From: an uncultured Acinetobacter sp.
GTDB taxonomy: Bacteria; Cyanobacteriota; Vampirovibrionia; Gastranaerophilales; Gastranaerophilaceae
NCBI GenBank assembly: GCA_946623365.1
Contig: CAMORE010000019.1
Location: forward strand, 1 to 21,782
DNA: 21,782 nt
Direction: 5' to 3'
The notes under the pieces are model-generated. The model was not told where the DNA came from. It was given only the letters and a program-made list of their open reading frames with translations, and did not search any database. Numbering within the stretch: position 1 is the first letter of the stretch; each line of letters opens with the position of its first letter. Shown here in pieces: positions 14,632-21,782 of this stretch. The position numbers and the translations under genes were made by a program.

Positions 14632-14973
14632 ATGGTACAAAAGGATATTACAGAAATGGACGATAAAAAACAAAACGAAGACAGACAAAAACATAGTCCT
14701 CAAAATCTGAATTACTATAATGTACTATATCAACAATCACCCGAGCAAATTAAAAATGAAAAACTAAATAAATTTAAAACAAGGCTGGAAGCTTTTAAGC
14801 AGATAAAGAGCTTAAAGGAAGCAAAAGACCTGTTAGACAAGACTATGCCTGTGCAGTTAGAAAGAACCGTATTTTATATAGGTGATGCAAAATGCATGAT
14901 TATTAATAAACAAGATTTATTAAAAATAAGTTTCAAATCAAAAACAGAAATAGTAATACTTAATTTTCAATAA
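14632..14973 (+). CDS. Small charged protein upstream of the giant repeat protein, unknown
   Basis: 113 residues, no signal peptide or membrane segment, no family I recognise. The first third is polar and disordered (MDDKKQNEDRQKHSPQN), the middle is a charged helix (QIKNEKLNKFKTRLEAFKQI, then SLKEAKDLLDK) and the end is beta-like (ERTVFYIGDAKCMIINK...IVILNF). The start is uncertain: ATG 14632 has little upstream support, whereas ATG 14656 follows AAAAGGA by about ten nt and would give 105 residues. A TAAAAT at 14610-14615 may be the -10. Its stop is 18 nt before the start of the giant frame, so the two are very likely co-transcribed. A dedicated partner or chaperone of the giant protein is a possibility, without direct evidence. 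Confidence 0.65.
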   Translation: MVQKDITEMDDKKQNEDRQKHSPQNLNYYNVLYQQSPEQIKNEKLNKFKTRLEAFKQIKSLKEAKDLLDKTMPVQLERTVFYIGDAKCMIINKQDLLKISFKSKTEIVILNFQ

Positions 14974-14991
14974 TCAGAGGAGAATACAGCT

Positions 14992-17900
14992 ATGACATTC
15001 GGCAACTATAATAATTTTAGCTTTCACAACAATACAAGTTTTTGGAAAGACTTGCAATTAGATGAAAGGGGTAAGGTTGCTGGCGGAGAAGAAGTTGATA
15101 ATCAGCGTGTAGACAATGTAGATGATAGTTTAATCAGTGATTCTGATTTAAAATCTTTAAACGATCAATTAGCAAATTTTTGGGGTTCTGATAACGATAT
15201 TACGGAAGAGCAGTATTTTGATTTAATAAATTTATTGCAATCAATGAATTTTGAGCAAGAAACATATGATATTGACGGCGTTCCCGGATTAAATAAATAT
15301 ATGTGCATAGATATAGAGCATGAAAATAAAAGAATTATTCGTTTTACATATAATAACGGTGAAGAAGATATAACTGTTTGGATAGAACTTGTTAAACCTG
15401 ATAACAGCATGACTTTGAATTATAAGTATAGTGAAGATGATTTGAAAGATGTAAAAAAACTATCTAAAAAAATAATAGATAACTATTTTGTATATGATAT
15501 ATTTCTTCAACAATACGCTATTGATACAAATGCAATAATAAGAAACTTTTCTTCACGAAAAGGCGACATCATATTAGAGCTTATGCAAAAAGCTCAAGAT
15601 CCCCAAAAAGCATTACAAATATTTATAGATGGATTGTTTGAAGAACTATCTTTTTTAATAGCTGATTTGGAAACTATTAAATATACCTTGGGAGATAAGT
15701 TTGATAAAATATTTAATAAACGTGATAATGGAAAATATTCTATTGATTACAATGCTGTAAAAGAATATTATGGCGAAGATGCCGTTAAATACATAAAAGG
15801 GGTTTATGATATTAATATGGTAAGCAAGAGGCTGGTAGAGGTCGTTAGTGGCACTTTCAGGAAAACTCAAGACGAAAAATATTCAAATCAGTCACCTGCT
15901 ACACACATTACATTAATTATTTCAAAAATACAGGAAATGCTTGCAGGCTCCAAGAGTGATATTTCTACCGAATCGATTTTAAAATATCTTGAAGCAAATA
16001 ATTGCACAAACTGCAAAGTTAGAGAGGATAGTTATACCAGTGATGAATCAGGAGATGATTTAACATACATAAAATTGTCCTTTGAATTAGCCGGCATGAA
16101 ATATAATGTTGATCTTCCTCAGGATATCAAAATATATGATACATCAACCTTTATAAATCGTGAATTTACTACGGAAGAATTAAACAATGAATTTAAGGGT
16201 GAACCTGTAACGGTATCGGTTAATTCAGATAAATTGTCCGAGATATTTGATACTGTTGTTTCTCAAGACGGTGAACCTATATTTTATGCTCTAAATAAAG
16301 ATTCTTTGGATAAGCTCAAGAATGCCGGTTTCTCGGATGAAGAGATAAACAACATGAGTATAGAATCGTTGTTGGTTAAATTAGATGCGGTAAAAATAGA
16401 AAAAACCCCGATAGTAAGTCTGGTTGAAAACATACAGACGCAATTAAATAAAGGAACCGGTTCGTCAACAGAAATAACACAAATTCTGAGAGATAACAAT
16501 TGCAAGAATTATAATATAAAGTCAGAAAGAGATGAATACGGCAATATTAATAAATTTAAAGCAACATTCACGTTATACGGAAAAAGCTATGAAATTGAAT
16601 TAAATAAAGACTTAAATACATATTCAAGTGATACATTAAGCAGTTTAAGTGAAGACAATTTGGATAAATATTTTGCAGAATCAGTAAAAAAAGACGGTAA
16701 AGCAATTATGTATTCGCTGAATGATGCTGCGATAAATAAGCTAAAAGAAGCAGGCTTAAATGCAAATAGTAAGATTTCAGAGATTTTAGCCGCACTAAAT
16801 GGAAAGGAAGTTGAGGTAGTTGAAGAAGTTGAGGACTCAACTCCTGTTACAGAGAATGAATCAGAAGACAATAAATTATCACAAATCAAAAAATACATCC
16901 AAGAGTATTTAGACAAATCATTATCAAATTGGCGTGTATTAAGAGAACATATAGAAGCACTTAAAATAGGTGCTACTGTTAAACAAAGTGGTAATAACAT
17001 AATCGTTTCATATAAAGATGTTATTTATACAATTGATTCAAAAAGTGTTAGCAAAAGTATAGAGATCTATTCTAAAGAAGAATTATTAGACATAAACAGT
17101 AGTACAATATCACAATTTTTCAAAACTTGTGTAACAGAGACAAAAGATGGCGAAACAAACGGTTTTATGTTTATTTTAGATGCCACTAAATTATCTGTGT
17201 TGGGAGATAGTGTTACAGCTTCCTCAGAAAAATCAGAGATAATAGAAGCTATAAAACAATATCAATACGAAGAATCTCAAACTTTTGGTGATATCTCTAC
17301 TACAGAAAAAGAAATTCTCAAATCAGTACAGTCGTTTTTCTATGGGAAAATAAATGATTCACCATTTACAAAGGTTGCATCTTTAAGAGCAAATTTACAG
17401 CAAATAAATGCACGAATTAAAGTTAATGTTGACTATGACAAAAATGAGATTAATATAACTTATAATAATAACACATATGTAATACCAAATTTGCTGCTTA
17501 ATTCCATAAGAGAATCTCAAGAGCCTGTATACTATCTTAAAGATGACATAAAAGAAAACTACGGTGAAATTGTAGGCAGGTATTTTAATGCGGTTGCTAC
17601 AAAGTCTGATGAAAACAGTTCATCAGGAGTGCTTTATATTCTGAATGATAAAGGAAAACAAATATTAGGTAATGATATACCTACAAGTGTTTTGGAAATA
17701 GTTAATAAAATTGCAGAAAAATTATCGACTGCTGAAGGAATTGTTGATAATTTAGTTTTAAATCGTTTAACGTATATAAACGAGAATAGTGGTGTATTTT
17801 CATTAACTAATAAAGGAATGGATATCTTTAAGAATGTTCCGTATTATATAACAGGCAATATTATTACTTATTATACAAGCGAAGGAAGCCAATACACTGT

Positions 17901-20900
17901 TGATTTACGCGAGTTTAGCAATAACTTTACTATTGATGCAGTTTATTTATCAGGAAATATTAGCGAAGAACTTCTTAATAAATACTTTACGTCTATCGCA
18001 AGTGTAGAAGAAAATGGCGAAAAAACAAATTTATATTACGTACTTAACAAGGCGAATATTGATAATGATTTAATGGAATACTTGTTAGAAACAAAGTTCC
18101 AATATGATATCGATTTAGACGGTAATCAAACGCAGGATTTATGTGCAATATTAACAAATTATGATCAGGCAATCTCTGCTTATAATGAGTTTATAGAAAG
18201 TCATACTGCTAATAGTGATGATTTTAGAGGACATACGCCTGATGAAAATAAATTCACAGAATATTCGGCTCAACTTAAGAAAGCTGCAATTGATAAAGTA
18301 ATAAGCGCTGACGGCAAACAAAATACGCAATTTAAAGCAGATGATGTAAAAACAGCTTTAGAAACAAAATGGAAGAATATTGTTAACGAGTATTTGGTTA
18401 ATGAATTTAAAGAAAATATTAAAAAGCCCGAAGGTTATAACGGAAATGGTGTATTAGTTCTGGAAGAAAATCAGACTGTAAAAGATTGGTTAGAGGACTT
18501 TATAACTAACACTAACGGTAATGCAGAAGGTGATAAAGTAATAAATGATATCCGCTCGTATCTTAAGACCGAGTTCGGTGCATTCTTTAATGCTGTAAAC
18601 TTTGATACTTTGTTAAGCCGCGCATATAGTACCGTTGCAAAAGATTATGCTAGTGCAAAGACGAATTATTACAATGCAATTGAAGAAGGTAAGACTCCTG
18701 AAATAGTCCCGACTGCAAAGTTTGTATTTGATACTTTCTGCAAAGCTTTATATGATACAGCAGATACAATGACACAAACACAATTTAAAAACTTTAAGAA
18801 TCAAATTGATACAAGCGAAATAAAAAATGATAAGTATACTACAGCTTCTGAAATAGAAACCGCTATAAGTAATACATTAAATAAAACTACACATTCTAAA
18901 CTCTATTCGTCAGTGCAAACTGCTTTAAAGAGCATTTTTGATGATATAGATATTTCAAAAGTAAAAATAAGTGTTACAGAAGGTGATACAACTACACAGA
19001 AAACCATCCTTGATTATGTTTATGATAAAGCCGTTGATTATGTAAAAGCTACATTGAAAGATAAAGGAACATCGTTAACAATAGAAGAAGTAATAGATAC
19101 ATTTGTTAAAAAATTGTATGAAACAGGTATCAATAAAAAGCAAGAACTGGATAATACTTATGGTGTATTACTTCCGATGTACGCTTGGCTGCAAACAGGA
19201 TTCCCATCGAATGGTTCAGAATTCTTAGGTAACGAAGATCCGACTAAAAAACTGGAAAGTCAAGTCCAGATTAATTGGTGTACTTCGTCAGCTCAGGTTG
19301 ATAGTGCAATCGGTGAAAACGGAGAATTAAGACCTCTGTTTGATAATATTATAGACTATATAGAAAAATGGTTTGCAGATAACGGAAAACAGGCTGACTA
19401 TGACATAATGTTTAATAATGGTAAGTTAGCTGAACTGGTCACTTATGTCATGAAACAAACAATTACTCTTGATAATGGTCAATCTCCTTATGGCATAGAT
19501 ATTGAAGATGGTAAATGTTATCTTGGCGGTTTTGCTCAAGGCTTCTTAAAATGCTTTATCGATAAAATGTCAAATCCTGACTCTGCGTTGCGGGCAATTA
19601 TAATGACGATTAACAGAAATGCAGGAAACTACCATTCTTGTTATTCTTTATACACTAAAAATGAATTAGAGAGTATTATACAAACTGTAATTGATAGCTT
19701 ACAAGAGAACGAAAAAACAGGTATTTCATCTGCTGAAACTTATGCAAATCTATTAATACTTAATGGTAATAATAAATATTTTACAAAAGATAACACTAAC
19801 CAAAAATATAAAATGCAAGATAACTTAGCTAATGAGTACAAAACAATAGAAGAATTTATAAATGCATTTATCAGCCCGGATGGTTATTATAAAAGTAACT
19901 ATTTAAGCAACGATTTAGACAGTGTACTGAATAGATTAACTATAAACAATTCTCAACAAATAACAAAACTTGAATTGAATGATGACGAAACTATAAAAGA
20001 TGTTGAAAATAATGCTATCTGGAATCAAATAAAAACAAATCTAACAAACTTTATACGTGATAATTATCCTATGCTTGCAAAATATATAGTTCGTGCAGGA
20101 GATTACGATACACAAATGGAAAATCTTGTATTCAATATTTGGAATGAGGTAGTAGGCGCAATAGAACAAGATTCTACGAAGAATTTTGCAGATGAATTTG
20201 AGAATAAATTTAGAACGGTTCTTGAAGGCGGACTGACAGAAATAGGAAACTATACCACAGAAAAAACAGTACCAACGACTCAGGGTGAAAGTCAGGGTGA
20301 CGATTCTGTAACGACATATACAATAGCACAGTTAAAAGAAATATTAACAGACCCAAGTGAACTAAATATAAATTCTGATAAAGCAGACGAATTTATTGGA
20401 GAGTGGATATCAGAATCAGAAACCAGATATTTTACTTTATATAATAGTGTGAACATGACTTATACCATGAATCAACATTTAGTAGATACATTTGGTACTG
20501 TAGTAGAGTTCACAAAGGCATACAAAGACACTATTTATTATATAACACAATATCTGGAAAAGGATGCCGGCTTTATAAATGCAGGTATTATTGATACATT
20601 ATCAATTCCCGAAAACCTTGCCGAAGAAGAAATAGAAAAACTTTGCTTGGCCGAAGACGGAAGTATTATTACAAATTCTCCTTCAAACACTTCAACTATT
20701 TGGAATCATATAAAAACTCAAGTAACAGATGCTATATACCAAAATTATCCTGTTTTTGCAAAATATATAGGAGCTGAAAATGAAACTTATGAAAATAGGA
20801 TGGAAACTCTTGTATTCAATCTTTGGAACGAAGTAGTAAGCGAATTAGAACAGAATACTCCGGCTAATTTCATAACTGCATTTAAAGCAAAATTTACAGA

Positions 20901-21782
20901 TGTTTTAAGCAATGTTAGCAGTATATCTTCATATACTAACCAAAAAATAGAATCAACAACTCATGATGATGAAGTCGTAGAGTATTCTAAAGAGTATTGG
21001 AAGACTAAATGCAACTTAAATGATATAGATATGGGAGTACTGTTTACTCAAACGGAAGTAAATAATCAAACTCTGTATCAATACAATAATGCAATAATCG
21101 GAGGGGCGCCATCAACTGCCCCTGTAGAAAATCAGATAGAGGGTTTGAACAACATAATGAAGTACATTTTTGAAGGTCATTTTGCACTTAAAAAAGATGT
21201 TCTGGTCGTATCGGATAATCCGGAACAACATACATATGGATTTACGCAGGCTCAATTGGATAAATACTTTACTAAAAATACTAATGGTACAGATTATTTA
21301 ATCAATACGGAGGCGCTGAAAGACCTTCCTGATTCGGCAAAAACATCTCTCGGTGCGTTAAAAGCTTATGCAGATGAACATATGGAAGAAGAGCCGGTGA
21401 AGTATTCTAAAGAGTATTGGACACAAAAAGGATTCAACGAAAAAGATTTAGCTGTACTGTTCAAGACCAATACTCAAAACGGTGTTACAACATACACGAT
21501 TAATACTGAAATAGTAAAAGGAGACTTAATAAATAGTCATTCTGCAGAAGAATATTCAGAAGACGATATTCAAAGTCTAATGGAAAATATTATGTCAGGT
21601 GAATACTGTGTACATAAAAGTGTAATTAATATAACAAATCTGACGAATGTTAAAACATATGGATTTACGGAAGAACAAATAAGCAGATATTTTGTAATAG
21701 ACAAAGATGACCGCTATTATTATAGAATCAATACGGAGGCGCTGAAAGATCTTCCTGATTCTGCAAAAACATCTCTCGGTGC
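14992..21782 (+). CDS. Giant acidic repeat protein, unknown function (3' end beyond window)
   Basis: The frame from ATG 14992 stays open to the last base: 2263 codons read without a stop, so this is a real but incomplete gene. AGAGGAGA (14976-14983) is a strong ribosome-binding site nine nt before the ATG. There is no signal peptide, no transmembrane helix and few Cys or Trp; composition is dominated by Asn, Asp, Glu, Lys, Ser, Thr, Ile and Tyr. The N-terminus (MTFGNYNNFSFHNNTSFWKD) is Asn/Phe-rich, then acidic. Residues about 310-1020 contain about five diverged units of 130-180 residues, each ending in a ...YF...YxLN segment. Residues about 1040-1650 are mainly helical. Residues 1676-1985 carry two copies of a roughly 227-residue unit, and 1994-2263 a roughly 141-residue unit that is still repeating at the edge. 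Size and repeats suggest a surface, adhesive or scaffolding protein, secreted if at all by a non-Sec or C-terminal signal. That role is inference. Confidence 0.9.
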   Translation, partial: MTFGNYNNFSFHNNTSFWKDLQLDERGKVAGGEEVDNQRVDNVDDSLISDSDLKSLNDQLANFWGSDNDITEEQYFDLINLLQSMNFEQETYDIDGVPGLNKYMCIDIEHENKRIIRFTYNNGEEDITVWIELVKPDNSMTLNYKYSEDDLKDVKKLSKKIIDNYFVYDIFLQQYAIDTNAIIRNFSSRKGDIILELMQKAQDPQKALQIFIDGLFEELSFLIADLETIKYTLGDKFDKIFNKRDNGKYSIDYNAVKEYYGEDAVKYIKGVYDINMVSKRLVEVVSGTFRKTQDEKYSNQSPATHITLIISKIQEMLAGSKSDISTESILKYLEANNCTNCKVREDSYTSDESGDDLTYIKLSFELAGMKYNVDLPQDIKIYDTSTFINREFTTEELNNEFKGEPVTVSVNSDKLSEIFDTVVSQDGEPIFYALNKDSLDKLKNAGFSDEEINNMSIESLLVKLDAVKIEKTPIVSLVENIQTQLNKGTGSSTEITQILRDNNCKNYNIKSERDEYGNINKFKATFTLYGKSYEIELNKDLNTYSSDTLSSLSEDNLDKYFAESVKKDGKAIMYSLNDAAINKLKEAGLNANSKISEILAALNGKEVEVVEEVEDSTPVTENESEDNKLSQIKKYIQEYLDKSLSNWRVLREHIEALKIGATVKQSGNNIIVSYKDVIYTIDSKSVSKSIEIYSKEELLDINSSTISQFFKTCVTETKDGETNGFMFILDATKLSVLGDSVTASSEKSEIIEAIKQYQYEESQTFGDISTTEKEILKSVQSFFYGKINDSPFTKVASLRANLQQINARIKVNVDYDKNEINITYNNNTYVIPNLLLNSIRESQEPVYYLKDDIKENYGEIVGRYFNAVATKSDENSSSGVLYILNDKGKQILGNDIPTSVLEIVNKIAEKLSTAEGIVDNLVLNRLTYINENSGVFSLTNKGMDIFKNVPYYITGNIITYYTSEGSQYTVDLREFSNNFTIDAVYLSGNISEELLNKYFTSIASVEENGEKTNLYYVLNKANIDNDLMEYLLETKFQYDIDLDGNQTQDLCAILTNYDQAISAYNEFIESHTANSDDFRGHTPDENKFTEYSAQLKKAAIDKVISADGKQNTQFKADDVKTALETKWKNIVNEYLVNEFKENIKKPEGYNGNGVLVLEENQTVKDWLEDFITNTNGNAEGDKVINDIRSYLKTEFGAFFNAVNFDTLLSRAYSTVAKDYASAKTNYYNAIEEGKTPEIVPTAKFVFDTFCKALYDTADTMTQTQFKNFKNQIDTSEIKNDKYTTASEIETAISNTLNKTTHSKLYSSVQTALKSIFDDIDISKVKISVTEGDTTTQKTILDYVYDKAVDYVKATLKDKGTSLTIEEVIDTFVKKLYETGINKKQELDNTYGVLLPMYAWLQTGFPSNGSEFLGNEDPTKKLESQVQINWCTSSAQVDSAIGENGELRPLFDNIIDYIEKWFADNGKQADYDIMFNNGKLAELVTYVMKQTITLDNGQSPYGIDIEDGKCYLGGFAQGFLKCFIDKMSNPDSALRAIIMTINRNAGNYHSCYSLYTKNELESIIQTVIDSLQENEKTGISSAETYANLLILNGNNKYFTKDNTNQKYKMQDNLANEYKTIEEFINAFISPDGYYKSNYLSNDLDSVLNRLTINNSQQITKLELNDDETIKDVENNAIWNQIKTNLTNFIRDNYPMLAKYIVRAGDYDTQMENLVFNIWNEVVGAIEQDSTKNFADEFENKFRTVLEGGLTEIGNYTTEKTVPTTQGESQGDDSVTTYTIAQLKEILTDPSELNINSDKADEFIGEWISESETRYFTLYNSVNMTYTMNQHLVDTFGTVVEFTKAYKDTIYYITQYLEKDAGFINAGIIDTLSIPENLAEEEIEKLCLAEDGSIITNSPSNTSTIWNHIKTQVTDAIYQNYPVFAKYIGAENETYENRMETLVFNLWNEVVSELEQNTPANFITAFKAKFTDVLSNVSSISSYTNQKIESTTHDDEVVEYSKEYWKTKCNLNDIDMGVLFTQTEVNNQTLYQYNNAIIGGAPSTAPVENQIEGLNNIMKYIFEGHFALKKDVLVVSDNPEQHTYGFTQAQLDKYFTKNTNGTDYLINTEALKDLPDSAKTSLGALKAYADEHMEEEPVKYSKEYWTQKGFNEKDLAVLFKTNTQNGVTTYTINTEIVKGDLINSHSAEEYSEDDIQSLMENIMSGEYCVHKSVINITNLTNVKTYGFTEEQISRYFVIDKDDRYYYRINTEALKDLPDSAKTSLG
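20017..20946 (+). repeat. Pair of about 227-residue repeats in the giant protein
   Basis: Residues 1676-1758 (bases 20017-20265) and 1903-1985 (20698-20946) align from IWN-IKT through NYP--AKYI, MEN/TLVFN-WNEVV and F--KF--VL, with roughly 35 identities in the 60 best-aligned residues and a one-residue indel. Start-to-start distance is 681 bp, exactly 227 codons. Similarity also extends upstream (VLNRLTI / IIDTLSI). The DNA is much more diverged than the protein. Confidence 0.8.
20981..21782 (+). repeat. About 141-residue tandem repeat at the right edge, near-identical DNA blocks
   Basis: Exact 20-base blocks AGTATTCTAAAGAGTATTGG occur at 20981-21000 and 21401-21420 (offset 420). TATGGATTTACG occurs at 21235-21246 and 21655-21666 (offset 420). 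A 56-base block starting ATCAATACGGAGGCGCTGAA occurs at 21301-21356 and 21727-21782 (offset 426) with two synonymous differences. Between these blocks the copies are clearly diverged. The second copy is cut by the window end, so further units may follow. Confidence 0.88.

Noticed and set aside
16587..17000. Minus-strand Ser/Leu-rich frame within the giant gene
   Set aside because: Shadow of an uninterrupted 6.8-kb coding frame; its apparent hydrophobicity is the antisense of Glu/Asp/Lys/Asn codons.

Overview
The window is about 21.8 kb of AT-rich bacterial DNA. It holds a dozen ordinary-density genes and then one very long open frame that runs off the right edge. The housekeeping genes are bacterial (uvrA, tatD, tlyA, aroC, aroE, pgi). 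The cell appears Gram-negative in architecture: an AMIN-type exported protein, Sec signal peptides and a PAP2 membrane phosphatase. Base composition, the small proteins of no known family and the compact divergent PGI make me lean towards a host-associated, non-photosynthetic relative of cyanobacteria (Vampirovibrionia/Melainabacteria, e.g. Gastranaerophilales). That placement is inference from general familiarity, not from a marker gene.

Left part (1-6.3 kb): a 5'-truncated uvrA; a 297-residue orphan protein with faint kinase-like motifs; a minus-strand Fe-S protein of the GlcF/CCG type with an in-frame GVN minisatellite; and the divergent tatD-tlyA pair, coupled by an overlapping TTGA. Middle (6.3-11.4 kb): aroC (minus), an AMIN-domain membrane protein (minus), aroE (plus) and pgi (minus). 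Two of the seven shikimate-pathway enzymes therefore sit close together without forming an operon. Clear intrinsic terminators follow the AMIN gene and pgi, and a probable one follows the Fe-S gene. A perfect 20-bp palindrome lies between the divergent AMIN gene and aroE. Next (11.4-14.5 kb): a likely operon of an exported VWA protein and a PAP2 membrane phosphatase, then two small membrane-linked proteins transcribed convergently. One of these carries a candidate PD-(D/E)XK nuclease-like domain that probably faces outward.

Right part (14.6-21.8 kb): a small charged protein of 113 residues sits 18 nt upstream of a giant frame. I translated that frame codon by codon from 14992 to the window end without meeting a stop: at least 2263 residues, acidic, rich in Asn/Asp/Glu/Lys/Tyr, with no signal peptide, no transmembrane segment and no domain I recognise. 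It is built from diverged repeats. A short recurring module (a [K/R]YF-like end of a helix, a variable spacer, then a strand ending in YxLN/YxIN) appears at least ten times. Nested larger repeats have unit lengths of about 227 and about 141 residues. In the last of these, 54 of 56 DNA bases are identical between copies, so the array is recombining or has expanded recently. This two-gene unit is the best candidate in the window for something undescribed.

A second theme is regulatory. Four genes (Fe-S protein, tatD, aroC, the PD-(D/E)XK-like protein) have a good -10 hexamer ending 6-7 nt before the ATG and no Shine-Dalgarno. This predicts leaderless mRNAs, alongside other genes with clear AGGAG-type sites. 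I saw no tRNA, rRNA, CRISPR array, insertion sequence or integrase.
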